From assembly GCA_022828135.1 (NCBI GenBank), contig JAJEJB010000018.1, positions 21,538 through 85,537 of the forward strand: DNA of 64,000 nucleotides, given 5' to 3'. The notes under the pieces were generated by a model. That model did no database searches and was not told the origin of the DNA. It was given only the letters and a program-made list of their open reading frames with translations. Position 1 is the first letter of the stretch, and every line of letters begins with the position of its first letter. Of the stretch, positions 48,063-56,732 are shown piece by piece. The stretch is from Acidimicrobiia bacterium (lineage in GTDB: Bacteria; Actinomycetota; Acidimicrobiia; Acidimicrobiales; Aldehydirespiratoraceae). The translations under genes and the position numbers were made by a program.

Positions 48063-48938
48063 ATGAGGCCGACAACCCGTTGGGCCATCCTCTTCATGGG
48101 ACCGCCCATATTGCTGTTCACCGCGATCGTGGTGGTGCCCACGGCCATGGCCCTGCGGCTCAGCTTCACCGACGCCAACATCCTGGGGCAGACCAGCCAG
48201 TGGATCGGCTTCGACAACTTCGTCGAGGCCTTCACCAACGAGCACGTGCGGAAGTCGATCCGCATCACGCTGGTGTGGACGCTGTTCGGCGCACTGCTCC
48301 CGCCCGCGCTGGGCCTCGGGATCGCCATGATGCTTCAGGCCAACACCCGCTTCGCGGCCATCATGAAGTCGGCGCTGTTCGTGCCGATCTCCATCAGCCT
48401 GGTAGTGGTGGGCCAGGTGTGGATCTGGATCTACCAGCCCGGCGACGGACTGATCAACCAGATGCTGGGCATGGTCGGGCTCGAGAGCCTCGAGGAGGCG
48501 TGGCTGGCCAACCGCTCGACCGCGCTGTGGGCGGTGTTCATCGCCTGGGCATGGCAGCAGGCCGTGCTGGCCATGATCCTCTACCTGGCCGGGCTCACGT
48601 CCATCCCCGGAGAGCTGGTCGAGGCGGCCAGGGTCGACGGAGCCGGCCAATTCCAGGTGTTCCGCCGGGTGATCATGCCGCTGCTGCGGCCGATCACGAC
48701 GGTGGTGCTGTCGCTGATCGCCATCAACTCGCTGCGCAACTTCGACCTGGTGTTCGCCATGACGCAGGGCGGGCCGGTCCGCGAGACCGAGACGATGCCC
48801 ATGCTGGTGTGGCGCATCCTGTTCCGCCAGCACGAGCAGGGGCTGGCCAGCGCGGTGTCGCTGATCCTGTTCGCCATGACCCTGGTCGTCATCGGCGGTT
48901 TGACCTGGTGGGGCAGGCGAGGCAGCTATGTCGACTAG
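48063..48938 (+). CDS. ABC carbohydrate transporter permease (MalF-like)
   Basis: A 291-residue membrane protein with six predicted helices. The EAA loop that docks with the ATPase is seen as GELVEAARVDGAGQFQVFRRVIMPLLRP, and the first helix is WAILFMGPPILLFTAIVVVPTAMAL. It pairs with the next gene, whose ATG lies within its last codons (overlap 11 bases). Part of the same importer as the upstream lipoprotein. Confidence 0.93.
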   Translation: MRPTTRWAILFMGPPILLFTAIVVVPTAMALRLSFTDANILGQTSQWIGFDNFVEAFTNEHVRKSIRITLVWTLFGALLPPALGLGIAMMLQANTRFAAIMKSALFVPISISLVVVGQVWIWIYQPGDGLINQMLGMVGLESLEEAWLANRSTALWAVFIAWAWQQAVLAMILYLAGLTSIPGELVEAARVDGAGQFQVFRRVIMPLLRPITTVVLSLIAINSLRNFDLVFAMTQGGPVRETETMPMLVWRILFRQHEQGLASAVSLILFAMTLVVIGGLTWWGRRGSYVD

Positions 48939-49839
48939 CACCGCCTCCCTGGCCGCCGACAGAGCCGACAGCACCGGCAGCACCGCGCCCGAACACGGCG
49001 CAGGCCGCCGCGGCCGCACGCTGCGACGACGGGCCGGGATGGTGCTGATCGCCGTTTTCGTGGCGTTGTACCTGGTGCCGGTGGCCGGCGTGCTGGCGAC
49101 TTCGCTCAAGACCAACGCCGAGATCGCCGAGCGCGGCATCTGGGCGCTGACCGGAAAGCTCACCCTCGCCAACTACCTCGATGTGTGGAGCACGGCCAAC
49201 ACTGTCCGCTACCTGATCAACTCGTTCCAGGTGGCCATCCCGGCGGTGGTCGTCTCCATCGCGGGCGGCACGCTCATCGGGTACGCCCTGGCCAAGTTCA
49301 GGCCCAGAGGCGGCACCGCCATACAGCTGGTCATCGTCTCCGGGCTGTTCGTCCCGCCCCAGGTGCTGCTGGTGCCCCTGTTCACGATGTTCAGGAGCTT
49401 CGACCTCCTCAACACCCTGTGGCCCATGATCCTGATCCACTCCGCGGTGGGGTTCTCGGTGTGCACCCTGGTGATGCGGAACTTCTTCGAGCAGATCCCC
49501 GACTCGCTGCGCTACGCGGCGCTGATCGACGGCGCCAGCGAGGGCGAGGTCTTCTGGCGGGTCATGCTGCCGCTGGCCCGGCCCGCGCTGGCCGCCCTGG
49601 CCACGCTGCAGTTCACGTTCATCTGGAACGACTTCCTCTACCCGCTGGTGTTCACGAGCGCCCGGGACGACGTGGCCACCATCATGCTGGGGCTGCTCAA
49701 CGTGAAGGGCCAGTTCACGGTGGCCTACGGGACCCAGGCCTCGCTGGCGGTCATCGCCAGCATTCCCACCGTCGTCATCTTCTTCGTCTTCCAGAAGCAC
49801 TTCGTCCGGGGCCTGCTGTCCGGGGCCCTGAAGGAGTAG
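48928..49839 (+). CDS. ABC carbohydrate transporter permease (MalG-like)
   Basis: A 303-residue permease with an N-terminal cytoplasmic tail of about 30 residues, six helices, and the EAA loop IPDSLRYAALIDGASEGEVFWRVMLPLARP. It ends FFVFQKHFVRGLLSGALKE, typical of the MalG group. It forms a heterodimer with the preceding permease. No ATPase gene follows, so the importer probably uses a shared MsmK/UgpC-type ATPase encoded elsewhere. Confidence 0.93.
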   Translation: MSTSTASLAADRADSTGSTAPEHGAGRRGRTLRRRAGMVLIAVFVALYLVPVAGVLATSLKTNAEIAERGIWALTGKLTLANYLDVWSTANTVRYLINSFQVAIPAVVVSIAGGTLIGYALAKFRPRGGTAIQLVIVSGLFVPPQVLLVPLFTMFRSFDLLNTLWPMILIHSAVGFSVCTLVMRNFFEQIPDSLRYAALIDGASEGEVFWRVMLPLARPALAALATLQFTFIWNDFLYPLVFTSARDDVATIMLGLLNVKGQFTVAYGTQASLAVIASIPTVVIFFVFQKHFVRGLLSGALKE

Positions 49840-49841
49840 CC

Positions 49842-50984
49842 GTGCTGCGCGTGGGAATCATCGGGTGTGGCCGGATCTCGGATCTGCATGTTCTCGGGTA
49901 CCGGGACCGTGACGACGCGGCCGTGGTCGCACTCTGCGACATCGAGCCGGAGAACGCCGCGTCCAAACGGCGCCAGTGGGGGCTGCCCGACGCCACGATC
50001 TTCGAGGACTACCGCGAACTGTGCGAGTCGGGCCTGGTCGACCTGGTGGAGATAATCGTCCCGCACCACCTCCACTACGAGGTCGCCGCGTTCGCCATCG
50101 GCTGCGACCTGCACGTGTCGCTGCAGAAGCCGATGTCGCTGAACCTCGACGACGCCGATCGCCTCATGAGCGCGGCCGGCGAGACGTCGAGGGTGGTGCG
50201 CCTCTACGAGAACTTCCTGTTCTACCCGCCCGTCCTGAAGGCGCTGGAACTCATCGAGCAGGGCCTCATCGGCGAGCCCCTGTCGGTGCGGCTCAAGAGC
50301 AACGCCGGGTACAGCCCGAGCGCATGGGACATACCCTTCTCGGCGCTGCTGTGGCGCCACAACCCCGACGAGTGCGGCGGCGGGCCGCTGGTGTTCGACG
50401 ACGGCCACCACAAGTTCTCGCTGGCCTGGATCGTCCTGGGGCAGCCGTCGGAGGTGCACGCCTGGATCGGGTCCACCTACGTGCTGTCGTTCGAGCTGGA
50501 CTCCCCGTCGCTGGTCTCGATGCGCTACGAGTCCGGCGCGATCGCCAACCTGGAGGTCGTGTACTCCCAGGAGCTGCTCATCGAGGGCACCGAGCACTAC
50601 GCGCAGGACGACCGGATGGAGATCACCGGCACCAGGGGAGTCATCTGGGTCAACCGGGGCCACGGGCAGATCGGCGAGGTTGCACCGGTCGTCAGCTATG
50701 CCGAAGGGCAGGTGGAGACCTATCCGTGCCCGACGGGCTGGGAGCAGTCGTTCATCGGGGCCACCCGCAGCCTGCTCGACACCATCGCGGCGGGCCGCGA
50801 ACCGGTTCTCACCCTGGCCGAGGGCCGCGACGTGCTGGCGGCCGCTCTCGCCGCGCAGCGATCGGCAGCCGAAGACGCCGTCGTGGGCGTGCAGGACCCG
50901 GTCGGCCGGTCACCCCGGTCCGTGAGGTCCGAGCTGGTGGCATGGGCTCCCCCGGGGGACGACGCCGCGCCAGGAGGGGCTTAG
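49842..50984 (+). CDS. Gfo/Idh/MocA-family oxidoreductase
   Basis: A 380-residue NAD(P)-dependent sugar or polyol oxidoreductase. VGIIGCGRISDLHVLGY binds the cofactor, LVEIIVPHHLHYEVAAFAIGCDLHVSLQKPMSLN holds the conserved Lys-Pro of the EKP-like motif (here QKP), and DECGGGPLVFDDGHHKFSLAWIVLG has the catalytic Asp/His pair. GTG 49842 follows AAGGAG at 49831-49836, two bases after the permease stop. It probably oxidises the imported sugar alcohol or sugar. Confidence 0.9.
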   Translation: MLRVGIIGCGRISDLHVLGYRDRDDAAVVALCDIEPENAASKRRQWGLPDATIFEDYRELCESGLVDLVEIIVPHHLHYEVAAFAIGCDLHVSLQKPMSLNLDDADRLMSAAGETSRVVRLYENFLFYPPVLKALELIEQGLIGEPLSVRLKSNAGYSPSAWDIPFSALLWRHNPDECGGGPLVFDDGHHKFSLAWIVLGQPSEVHAWIGSTYVLSFELDSPSLVSMRYESGAIANLEVVYSQELLIEGTEHYAQDDRMEITGTRGVIWVNRGHGQIGEVAPVVSYAEGQVETYPCPTGWEQSFIGATRSLLDTIAAGREPVLTLAEGRDVLAAALAAQRSAAEDAVVGVQDPVGRSPRSVRSELVAWAPPGDDAAPGGA

Positions 50985-51797
50985 GTGGCCGCCAGCGAGC
51001 CTCGTGTGGGAGGCGCCCTCATGACCGGTCTCGACGTGCTCGAGGCGCTCGGGTCGGTTCCCGGCCCGATCGGGCTCAGCGAGCTGGCCCGGGTGCTCGA
51101 CGCCGACAACGGCCATGTGCACCGGCTCCTGGCCGTGCTCACCAAGCGGGGCTACGTGCACCGCGACGAGTCCAACAAGACCTACATCCTCGGCGCCGGA
51201 GTGGTGCAGCTGGCCGGCTCGCTGCTGCGAAACATGGACCTGGTCAACGAGGCCCGGCCGCTGATGCGGGAGCTGATGAACGCCACCGGGGAGTCCGTCC
51301 ACCTCGCCCACCGCACGGTCGGCGGCGGCGTGTACCTGGCTCGCGAGCGCCTGGCCCGCCGGGTCACGGTGGAGACCGAGATCGGGTCTCCGGTCGTCGT
51401 CCACGCCACCTCCACGGGCAAAGCGCTCTACTGCCGCGACTCGGTCGACATGCTCGAGGAGGTCGTCGAGTGGGAGACGCTGGAGCGGTTCACCGAGCAC
51501 ACCATCACCGACCGGCAGGCACTGCTGGACGACTTGGCGGCAACCGCCGAGCGGGGCTTCGCGCTCGACAACGAGGAGCTGAGTATCGGTGTGCGCTGCG
51601 TGGCGGCGCCGGTGGTGGACATCGGCGGGAGCATCCGCGCCTCCATCGGAATCTCGGGCCCGACGACGCGCCTCGACGCCGAGACGATAGGAAAGTGCGC
51701 TGTGGTGGTGTGCTCGGCAGCCAAGACCCTGTCGGAGATCCTGGGAGGGCATTGGGACTTCCCGCTGCCCTCCTCGGACCCTGTCGTACTCGAATGA
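50985..51797 (+). CDS. IclR-family transcriptional regulator
   Basis: A 270-residue IclR regulator: an N-terminal winged helix-turn-helix (GLDVLEALGSVPGPIGLSELARVLDADNGHVHRLLAVLTKRGYVHRD) and a C-terminal GAF-like effector domain (VHLAHRTVGGGVYLARE, CVAAPVVDIGGSIRASIGISGP). It starts at the stop of the oxidoreductase gene (GTG 50985) and overlaps the next gene by 4 bases, so it lies inside the operon it presumably regulates. The inducer is probably the imported compound or its catabolite. Confidence 0.9.
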   Translation: MAASEPRVGGALMTGLDVLEALGSVPGPIGLSELARVLDADNGHVHRLLAVLTKRGYVHRDESNKTYILGAGVVQLAGSLLRNMDLVNEARPLMRELMNATGESVHLAHRTVGGGVYLARERLARRVTVETEIGSPVVVHATSTGKALYCRDSVDMLEEVVEWETLERFTEHTITDRQALLDDLAATAERGFALDNEELSIGVRCVAAPVVDIGGSIRASIGISGPTTRLDAETIGKCAVVVCSAAKTLSEILGGHWDFPLPSSDPVVLE

Positions 51798-53434
51798 GCG
51801 CTCCCAGCCCGGCTGCGCCCTCCAACGGTGCGTCCCACACAGCCGCGGTGAGAGACAGGAACCTGGAGCGCCTGACCGGGCGCGATCATGACGTGCTCAT
51901 CGTCGGCGGAGGCATCAATGGAGCCATCTCGGCTCTGGCCCTGGCCAGCCACGGGCTGAGCGTCGCGCTGATCGACTCCGAGGACTTCGCCTCGGGTGTG
52001 AGCCAGGAGTCGTCCAACCTCATCTGGGGCGGCTTCAAGTACCTGCAGACCTACGACGTGGCGCTGGTCGCGGGGTTGTGCCGCTCCCGGAATCTGCTGG
52101 CCCGCTCGTACGCCAGCCGCGTCCAGGAGGTCCGGTTCCTGGCCGCGCTGGGGTCCACTTCGCCGTACTCGCCCGCCTACGCGGCACTGGGAGCGCACGC
52201 CTACTGGGCCCTGGGGCGGTTCGCGACGGGCCGTCCCCGGCTCCTGTCGTCTCGTTCGCTGGCGACGGCCGAGCCCACCATCGACTCGGGCGACGTCCAG
52301 GGCGCAGTCGAGTACTCCGACTACCTGCTGGCCGACAACGACGCCCGGTTCGTTCTCCAGCTCCTGCTCGACGCGGTCGACAGCGGAGCGATCGCGGTGT
52401 CCAGAATGCGGCTCGACGGCGCGGAGCGGGCCGGTCACGGCTGGCGGGCCGAGGTGATCGACCGGCTGACCGGCGACCGGCACACCGTGGAGGCCGCGGT
52501 GCTGGTCAATGCGGCCGGCCCGCGCGCCACCGAACTCGCCGCGCTCACCGGCACCGCGCTCCGCCAAGCCCTCTGCTACTCGAAGGGAGCGCACATCGTC
52601 GTGCCCCAGGTGACCGAGTCGGGGCGGGTGCTGGCGTTCTTCGACGACGATCAGCGGTTGTTCTACGTCATCCCGATGGGCCACCGGTCCCTCATCGGCA
52701 CGACCGACACCCGGGTCGAGGAAGCGGAGGCGTCGATAACCCACGACGACCGCGACTTCCTGCTCGAGCAGGCCAATGCCCGGCTCCGGCTGCCGCAGCC
52801 GCTCCGAGACGACGACGTGATCGCCTACCGATGCGGCGTCCGAGCCCTGGTAGTCGACGAGAGCGAGGACACCGACCGCGACTGGACCGAGCTGTCGCGT
52901 CGCCACGCCGTGGAGGCAGACCGGCAGCGGGCGACCATCTCCATTCTCGGGGGCAAGCTCAGCGACTGCCTCAACGTGGGACAGGAGGTGGTGACCGCGG
53001 CCCGCAAGTGTGGACTGGCGCCCGAGGTCCCGGACCGTGCCTGGTACGGCGAACCGCCTGCCGGCGTGCGGGACCGCTTCCATCGCAGCGCCGTCCGGGC
53101 GGGCATCGACGAGCCCGCGGCGGCGAGGTTGTGGCGCCGGCACGGCCGCCGGGCCCTCGAGGTCACCGACCTGGTGGAGGAGACGCCCGAACTGGGCGAG
53201 CCCCTCAGCGACCTAGTCGAATGCTCGGCCGCGGAGGTCATGGTCATGGCCCGCCACGAGCACATCCTGTCGATGGACGACTTCCTGAGGCGCCGTACCA
53301 TGCTCGCCATGCTCGAGACGGCCGAGACGCTGAGCCGCGATCCGGGCGTGGAACGCGCCGAGAGCCTGCTGTTCGGGCCAGGGCCCGAGCGGCCCGTGAG
53401 CGCAGCGAACAAGAGCGGGAGTGGCGAGGCATGA
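51794..53434 (+). CDS. glycerol-3-phosphate dehydrogenase-like FAD oxidoreductase
   Basis: A 546-residue protein of the GlpD/GlpA type. The FAD motif is DVLIVGGGINGAISALALASHG, and SNLIWGGFKYLQTYDVALV replaces the usual STKLIHGGLRYL. The C-terminal GlpA domain (about residues 390-510) has the helical CGVRALVVDESEDTDRDW and AAEVMVMARHEHILSMDDFLRRRTMLA segments. It would oxidise glycerol-3-phosphate to dihydroxyacetone phosphate and pass electrons to quinone. ATG 51794 overlaps the IclR stop (ATGA); the gene overlaps glycerol kinase the same way, so the pair should act in sequence. The altered substrate loop leaves room for another polyol phosphate. Confidence 0.87.
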   Translation: MSAPSPAAPSNGASHTAAVRDRNLERLTGRDHDVLIVGGGINGAISALALASHGLSVALIDSEDFASGVSQESSNLIWGGFKYLQTYDVALVAGLCRSRNLLARSYASRVQEVRFLAALGSTSPYSPAYAALGAHAYWALGRFATGRPRLLSSRSLATAEPTIDSGDVQGAVEYSDYLLADNDARFVLQLLLDAVDSGAIAVSRMRLDGAERAGHGWRAEVIDRLTGDRHTVEAAVLVNAAGPRATELAALTGTALRQALCYSKGAHIVVPQVTESGRVLAFFDDDQRLFYVIPMGHRSLIGTTDTRVEEAEASITHDDRDFLLEQANARLRLPQPLRDDDVIAYRCGVRALVVDESEDTDRDWTELSRRHAVEADRQRATISILGGKLSDCLNVGQEVVTAARKCGLAPEVPDRAWYGEPPAGVRDRFHRSAVRAGIDEPAAARLWRRHGRRALEVTDLVEETPELGEPLSDLVECSAAEVMVMARHEHILSMDDFLRRRTMLAMLETAETLSRDPGVERAESLLFGPGPERPVSAANKSGSGEA

Positions 53435-54915
53435 CCGTCGTACTGGCCATCGACGCCGGCACGACCAGCGTGCGCACTATCGCCTTCGACGACTCCGGGC
53501 GGATGGTGGCGTCGGCCCAGCGCGAGTTCCCCCAGTACTTCCCGATGCCGGGGCGCGTCGAGCACGACGCGGCCGAGATCTGGGACGCGGTGCAGTCGAC
53601 GCTGGGCGAGGTGGTCGGCAGGCTGGAAGAGGCGCCTGCCGCCATCGGCGTCACCAACCAGCGCGAGACGGTGGTGGCCTGGAGCCGGGAGCGCTCCGAG
53701 CCGGTCCATCGGGCCATCGTGTGGCAGGACCGCCGCACCGCGTCGCGCTGCACGCAACTGGAACAGGACGGCGCGCTGCCGCTCGTGCGCGAGCGCACCG
53801 GGCTTGTGCTCGACCCGTACTTCTCGGCCTCGAAGCTCGAGTGGATGCTCACCGAGGGCGGGGTGGCAACCGGCACCGACCTCGCGTTGGGCACGGTCGA
53901 CAGCTGGATCGTGTGGAACCTGACCGGCGGCGAGGTCCACGCCACCGACGCCACCAACGCCAGCCGCACCATGCTGTTCGACATCGGGGCGCTGCGATGG
54001 GATCCGGAGCTGTGCTCGCTGTTCGGCGTCCCGGTCGAGGCGCTGCCGCGGGTGCGGCCCTCCAGCGGAACGTTCGGGGTCACGGGCCCGGACGCCGCCT
54101 GCGGCGCGGGCATCCCGATCTCCGGCATCGCCGGCGACCAGCACGCCGCCCTCTTCGGACAGGCCGCGTTCGCGCCGGGCGACGCCAAGAACACCTACGG
54201 CACCGGCTCGTTCGTGCTGATGAACGTGGGGGCCGAACTGCCGGCGCCCGCCGACGGTCTGCTCACAACGATCGCCTGGCTGCTGGACACGCCACAGGGT
54301 CCGACCCCGGCGTACGCGCTGGAGGGAGCGATATTCGCCACCGGAGCAGCCATCCAGTGGCTTCGAGACGGCCTCGGGATCATCGCGGGGGCCGCGGAGA
54401 TCGAGGGGCTCGCTCAGCAGTGCGATTCGACGGGCGGGGTGTTCCTGGTCCCGGCCTTCGCCGGTCTCGGCAGCCCGCACTGGGATCCCTACGCTCGCGG
54501 CGCCGTCATCGGCCTGACCCGGGGCACCGGGCGGCCGGAGATCGCCCGAGCCGCGGTGGAGGCCATGGCCTACCAGACCCGCGACGTCGTCGAGGCGATG
54601 GCGGCCGCCACCGGCACGCCGGTTCGCAACCTGCGCGTCGACGGGGGCGCATCGGTGATGGACTCCATGTTGCAGCTGCAGGCCGACCAGCTCGGAGTGG
54701 CGGTCCAGCGCCCCAAGCTTCAGGAGGCGACCGCTCTCGGCGCCGCCTATCTGGCCGGGCTGGCCGCCGACGTCTGGCCGTCGTTGGAAGCCGTCTCCGG
54801 CCACTGGGAACTCGACTTCGAGGCTGTCCCCGGCGGGGCGCGGGGCGCCGCTGACGCCGCTTACGCCGACTGGAAGCGCGCCGTCGAGCGCAGCAAGGGG
54901 TGGGCGACGGAATGA
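53431..54915 (+). CDS. glpK: glycerol kinase
   Basis: A 494-residue FGGY-family kinase. LAIDAGTTSVRTIAFDDSG binds phosphate, GVTNQRETVVAWSRE and AIVWQDRRTASRC are close to glycerol kinase motifs, GIAGDQHAALFGQ holds the catalytic Asp, and ALEGAIFATGAAIQWLRDGLGII and FAGLGSPHWDPYARGAVIGLTRGT are typical of GlpK. It phosphorylates glycerol to sn-glycerol-3-phosphate. ATG 53431 overlaps the dehydrogenase stop by 4 bases. The dedicated glycerol facilitator is absent, but the ABC importer upstream could supply the substrate. Confidence 0.92.
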   Translation: MTVVLAIDAGTTSVRTIAFDDSGRMVASAQREFPQYFPMPGRVEHDAAEIWDAVQSTLGEVVGRLEEAPAAIGVTNQRETVVAWSRERSEPVHRAIVWQDRRTASRCTQLEQDGALPLVRERTGLVLDPYFSASKLEWMLTEGGVATGTDLALGTVDSWIVWNLTGGEVHATDATNASRTMLFDIGALRWDPELCSLFGVPVEALPRVRPSSGTFGVTGPDAACGAGIPISGIAGDQHAALFGQAAFAPGDAKNTYGTGSFVLMNVGAELPAPADGLLTTIAWLLDTPQGPTPAYALEGAIFATGAAIQWLRDGLGIIAGAAEIEGLAQQCDSTGGVFLVPAFAGLGSPHWDPYARGAVIGLTRGTGRPEIARAAVEAMAYQTRDVVEAMAAATGTPVRNLRVDGGASVMDSMLQLQADQLGVAVQRPKLQEATALGAAYLAGLAADVWPSLEAVSGHWELDFEAVPGGARGAADAAYADWKRAVERSKGWATE

Positions 54916-55622
54916 GCCGGGTAGCAGTGGTGACGGGTGCGGCCGGCGCCATCGGCTCAGCGGTGTGCAGGCGCCTCAGCGGGGGCGGCGACGCGGTCGT
55001 CGGCCTCGATGCCGCTGACAGCGCCGTAGCCGACACAGTCGAGACCGTCGCCTGCGACATATCCGACGCCGAGTCGGTAACCGCTGCCTTCGACGCCATC
55101 CGCGACCGGCACGGCCACCCCACCGTTCTGGTCAACAGCGCCGGCATCACCGGCGCGGGAGGCGTGGAGGACGAGAGTCCCGAGGACTGGCGCCGCATCC
55201 TCGACGTGAACCTCACCGGCGCCTACCTGTGCACCCGCCAAGTGATCGCGGGCATGCGGGCAGCCGGCGAGGGCAGGATCGTGAACATCGCATCGGTCAA
55301 CGGCCGCTTCGGCGGATCGCCCCTCTCGGGACCGGCCTACGCGGCCAGCAAGGGCGGGCTGATCACGCTCACTCGCTTCCTGGCCCTGCACCACGCCGCC
55401 GACAACATCACCGTCAACGCGGTGGCCCCCGGACCCCACGACACGCCCATGTGGCAGGCGCTCGACCCCGTATGGCGCGAGCGCATTCTGGCCACCGTGC
55501 CCGGCGACGCGCCGGGAGACCCCGGCGACCTGGCCGCGATGGTGGAGTTCCTGTGCGGACCGCACGCCGGCTACATCACCGGCGCCACCATCGATGTCAA
55601 CGGCGGTCAGTGGATGGGTTAG
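54912..55622 (+). CDS. short-chain dehydrogenase/reductase
   Basis: A 236-residue SDR: VVTGAAGAIGSAVCRRLSGGG, TVLVNSAGITGAG (NSAG variant), NIASVNGRFGGSPLSGPAYAASKGG (Ser, Tyr, Lys) and YITGATIDVNGGQWMG. ATG 54912 overlaps the glycerol kinase stop, making it the last gene of the importer operon, so a polyol or sugar substrate is likely. Confidence 0.87.
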   Translation: MSRVAVVTGAAGAIGSAVCRRLSGGGDAVVGLDAADSAVADTVETVACDISDAESVTAAFDAIRDRHGHPTVLVNSAGITGAGGVEDESPEDWRRILDVNLTGAYLCTRQVIAGMRAAGEGRIVNIASVNGRFGGSPLSGPAYAASKGGLITLTRFLALHHAADNITVNAVAPGPHDTPMWQALDPVWRERILATVPGDAPGDPGDLAAMVEFLCGPHAGYITGATIDVNGGQWMG

Positions 55623-55658
55623 CCGATGGCATAGGTCGATGGGATAGGTTCGCGAGCC

Positions 55659-56669
55659 GTGTCAAACAGCCGACCGACCATCAAGGACATCGCAAGGGTG
55701 ACCGGAGTCTCGGTGGCTACGGTCAGCCGCGCCCTGCGCAATCTTCCCTATGTGGCGTCCGCAACACGCTCCAGGGTGCTGGATGCCGCGGCCGAACTCC
55801 AGTACGAGGCCCACCCCCAGGCCTCCCGCCTCGCGTCGGGACGGACCTGGACCATCGGGCTGGCGGCGCCCCAGTTCGGGTCCTGGTTCCCGTCCCGGGC
55901 GTTGGGCGGCATCAACTCGGTGTTCGCCGAAGCGGGCTACGACCTGCTCATCTCGATGATGGCAACTCCGGAGGACCGTCGGCGGTTCCTTCACGAAGCC
56001 CGCTCCTTCTGCAGGCGAGTCGACGGGATAGTCCTGATCGACACGTTTGTCAGCGCCGAGGGGAACTCGGCCGGCGACTTCTTCGATCGGCCCGTCGTGG
56101 CGGTGAACGAGCGGCTCGAGGGCGCAGCATCGATCATCATCGACAACCGGCTCGCAGCCAGACGGGCCGTAGAGCACCTCATCGAACTGGGGCATGATCG
56201 CATCGGCCTAGTCGTGGGCCCCCAGTTGGAAGACCTTCCGACGCCGGTCCCCGCACAGCGCCTCCTCGGCTACGAGGATGCCTTGCGAGCAGCCGGGCTG
56301 CCCTGCGAGCCCCAACTGGCGGTGAGCGGCGATTGGACGGCCGCCGGCGGCGCGGTCGCAGTGTCCAGGCTGCTCGAATGCGCCGAACCGCCCACTGCGG
56401 TGTTCTGCATGTCCGACCAGATGGCGTTCGGCGTGCTGTGGGCAGCCGCGAGGCGCGGCCTGAACATTCCCGGCGATCTCTCCGTGATCGGCTTCGACGA
56501 CCACGACCTCTCCGAAGCAATGGGCCTTACCACCATGCGGCAGGCAGTGGACGAGATGGGTGTCCGGGCCGCGGAGACGGTGATGGCGCTGATCGGCGGC
56601 GAGCCCGTCAGCGACATCACCTGGGATGTGCCGCTGATGGTGCGGGAGACCACTTCGTCGGTGGGTTGA
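55659..56669 (+). CDS. LacI-family transcriptional regulator
   Basis: A 336-residue LacI/GalR regulator: helix-turn-helix IKDIARVTGVSVATVSRALRNLPYVASATRSRVLDAAAELQY, a linker with PQASRLASGRTWTIGL, and a periplasmic-binding-protein-like effector domain ending in VIGFDDHDLSEAMGLTTMRQAVDEMG. It is followed by a LacI-type palindrome and the second importer, which it most likely represses until its sugar binds. The start is GTG 55659. Confidence 0.95.
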   Translation: MSNSRPTIKDIARVTGVSVATVSRALRNLPYVASATRSRVLDAAAELQYEAHPQASRLASGRTWTIGLAAPQFGSWFPSRALGGINSVFAEAGYDLLISMMATPEDRRRFLHEARSFCRRVDGIVLIDTFVSAEGNSAGDFFDRPVVAVNERLEGAASIIIDNRLAARRAVEHLIELGHDRIGLVVGPQLEDLPTPVPAQRLLGYEDALRAAGLPCEPQLAVSGDWTAAGGAVAVSRLLECAEPPTAVFCMSDQMAFGVLWAAARRGLNIPGDLSVIGFDDHDLSEAMGLTTMRQAVDEMGVRAAETVMALIGGEPVSDITWDVPLMVRETTSSVG

Positions 56670-56701
56670 TTCCGTGGGGTGGCCGCGCTACCTTCCAAAT
56701 C

Positions 56702-56715
56702 TGTAAACGTTTGCA
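56702..56715. promoter_or_regulatory. LacI-type operator
   Basis: TGTAAACGTTTGCA is nearly palindromic with a central CG, the shape of LacI/GalR operators. It lies 32 bases after the LacI stop and 17 bases before the second binding-protein start, so repressor bound here would block the importer. Confidence 0.7.
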
Positions 56716-56732
56716 TCCCTGGGAGGGAAGAA

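Noticed and set aside
46512..49172. Very long minus-strand open frame opposite the first ABC operon
   Set aside because: Its sequence shows no domain and is rich in His, Arg, Gly and Val as expected for antisense of GC-rich codons; the plus strand carries clear transporter genes.
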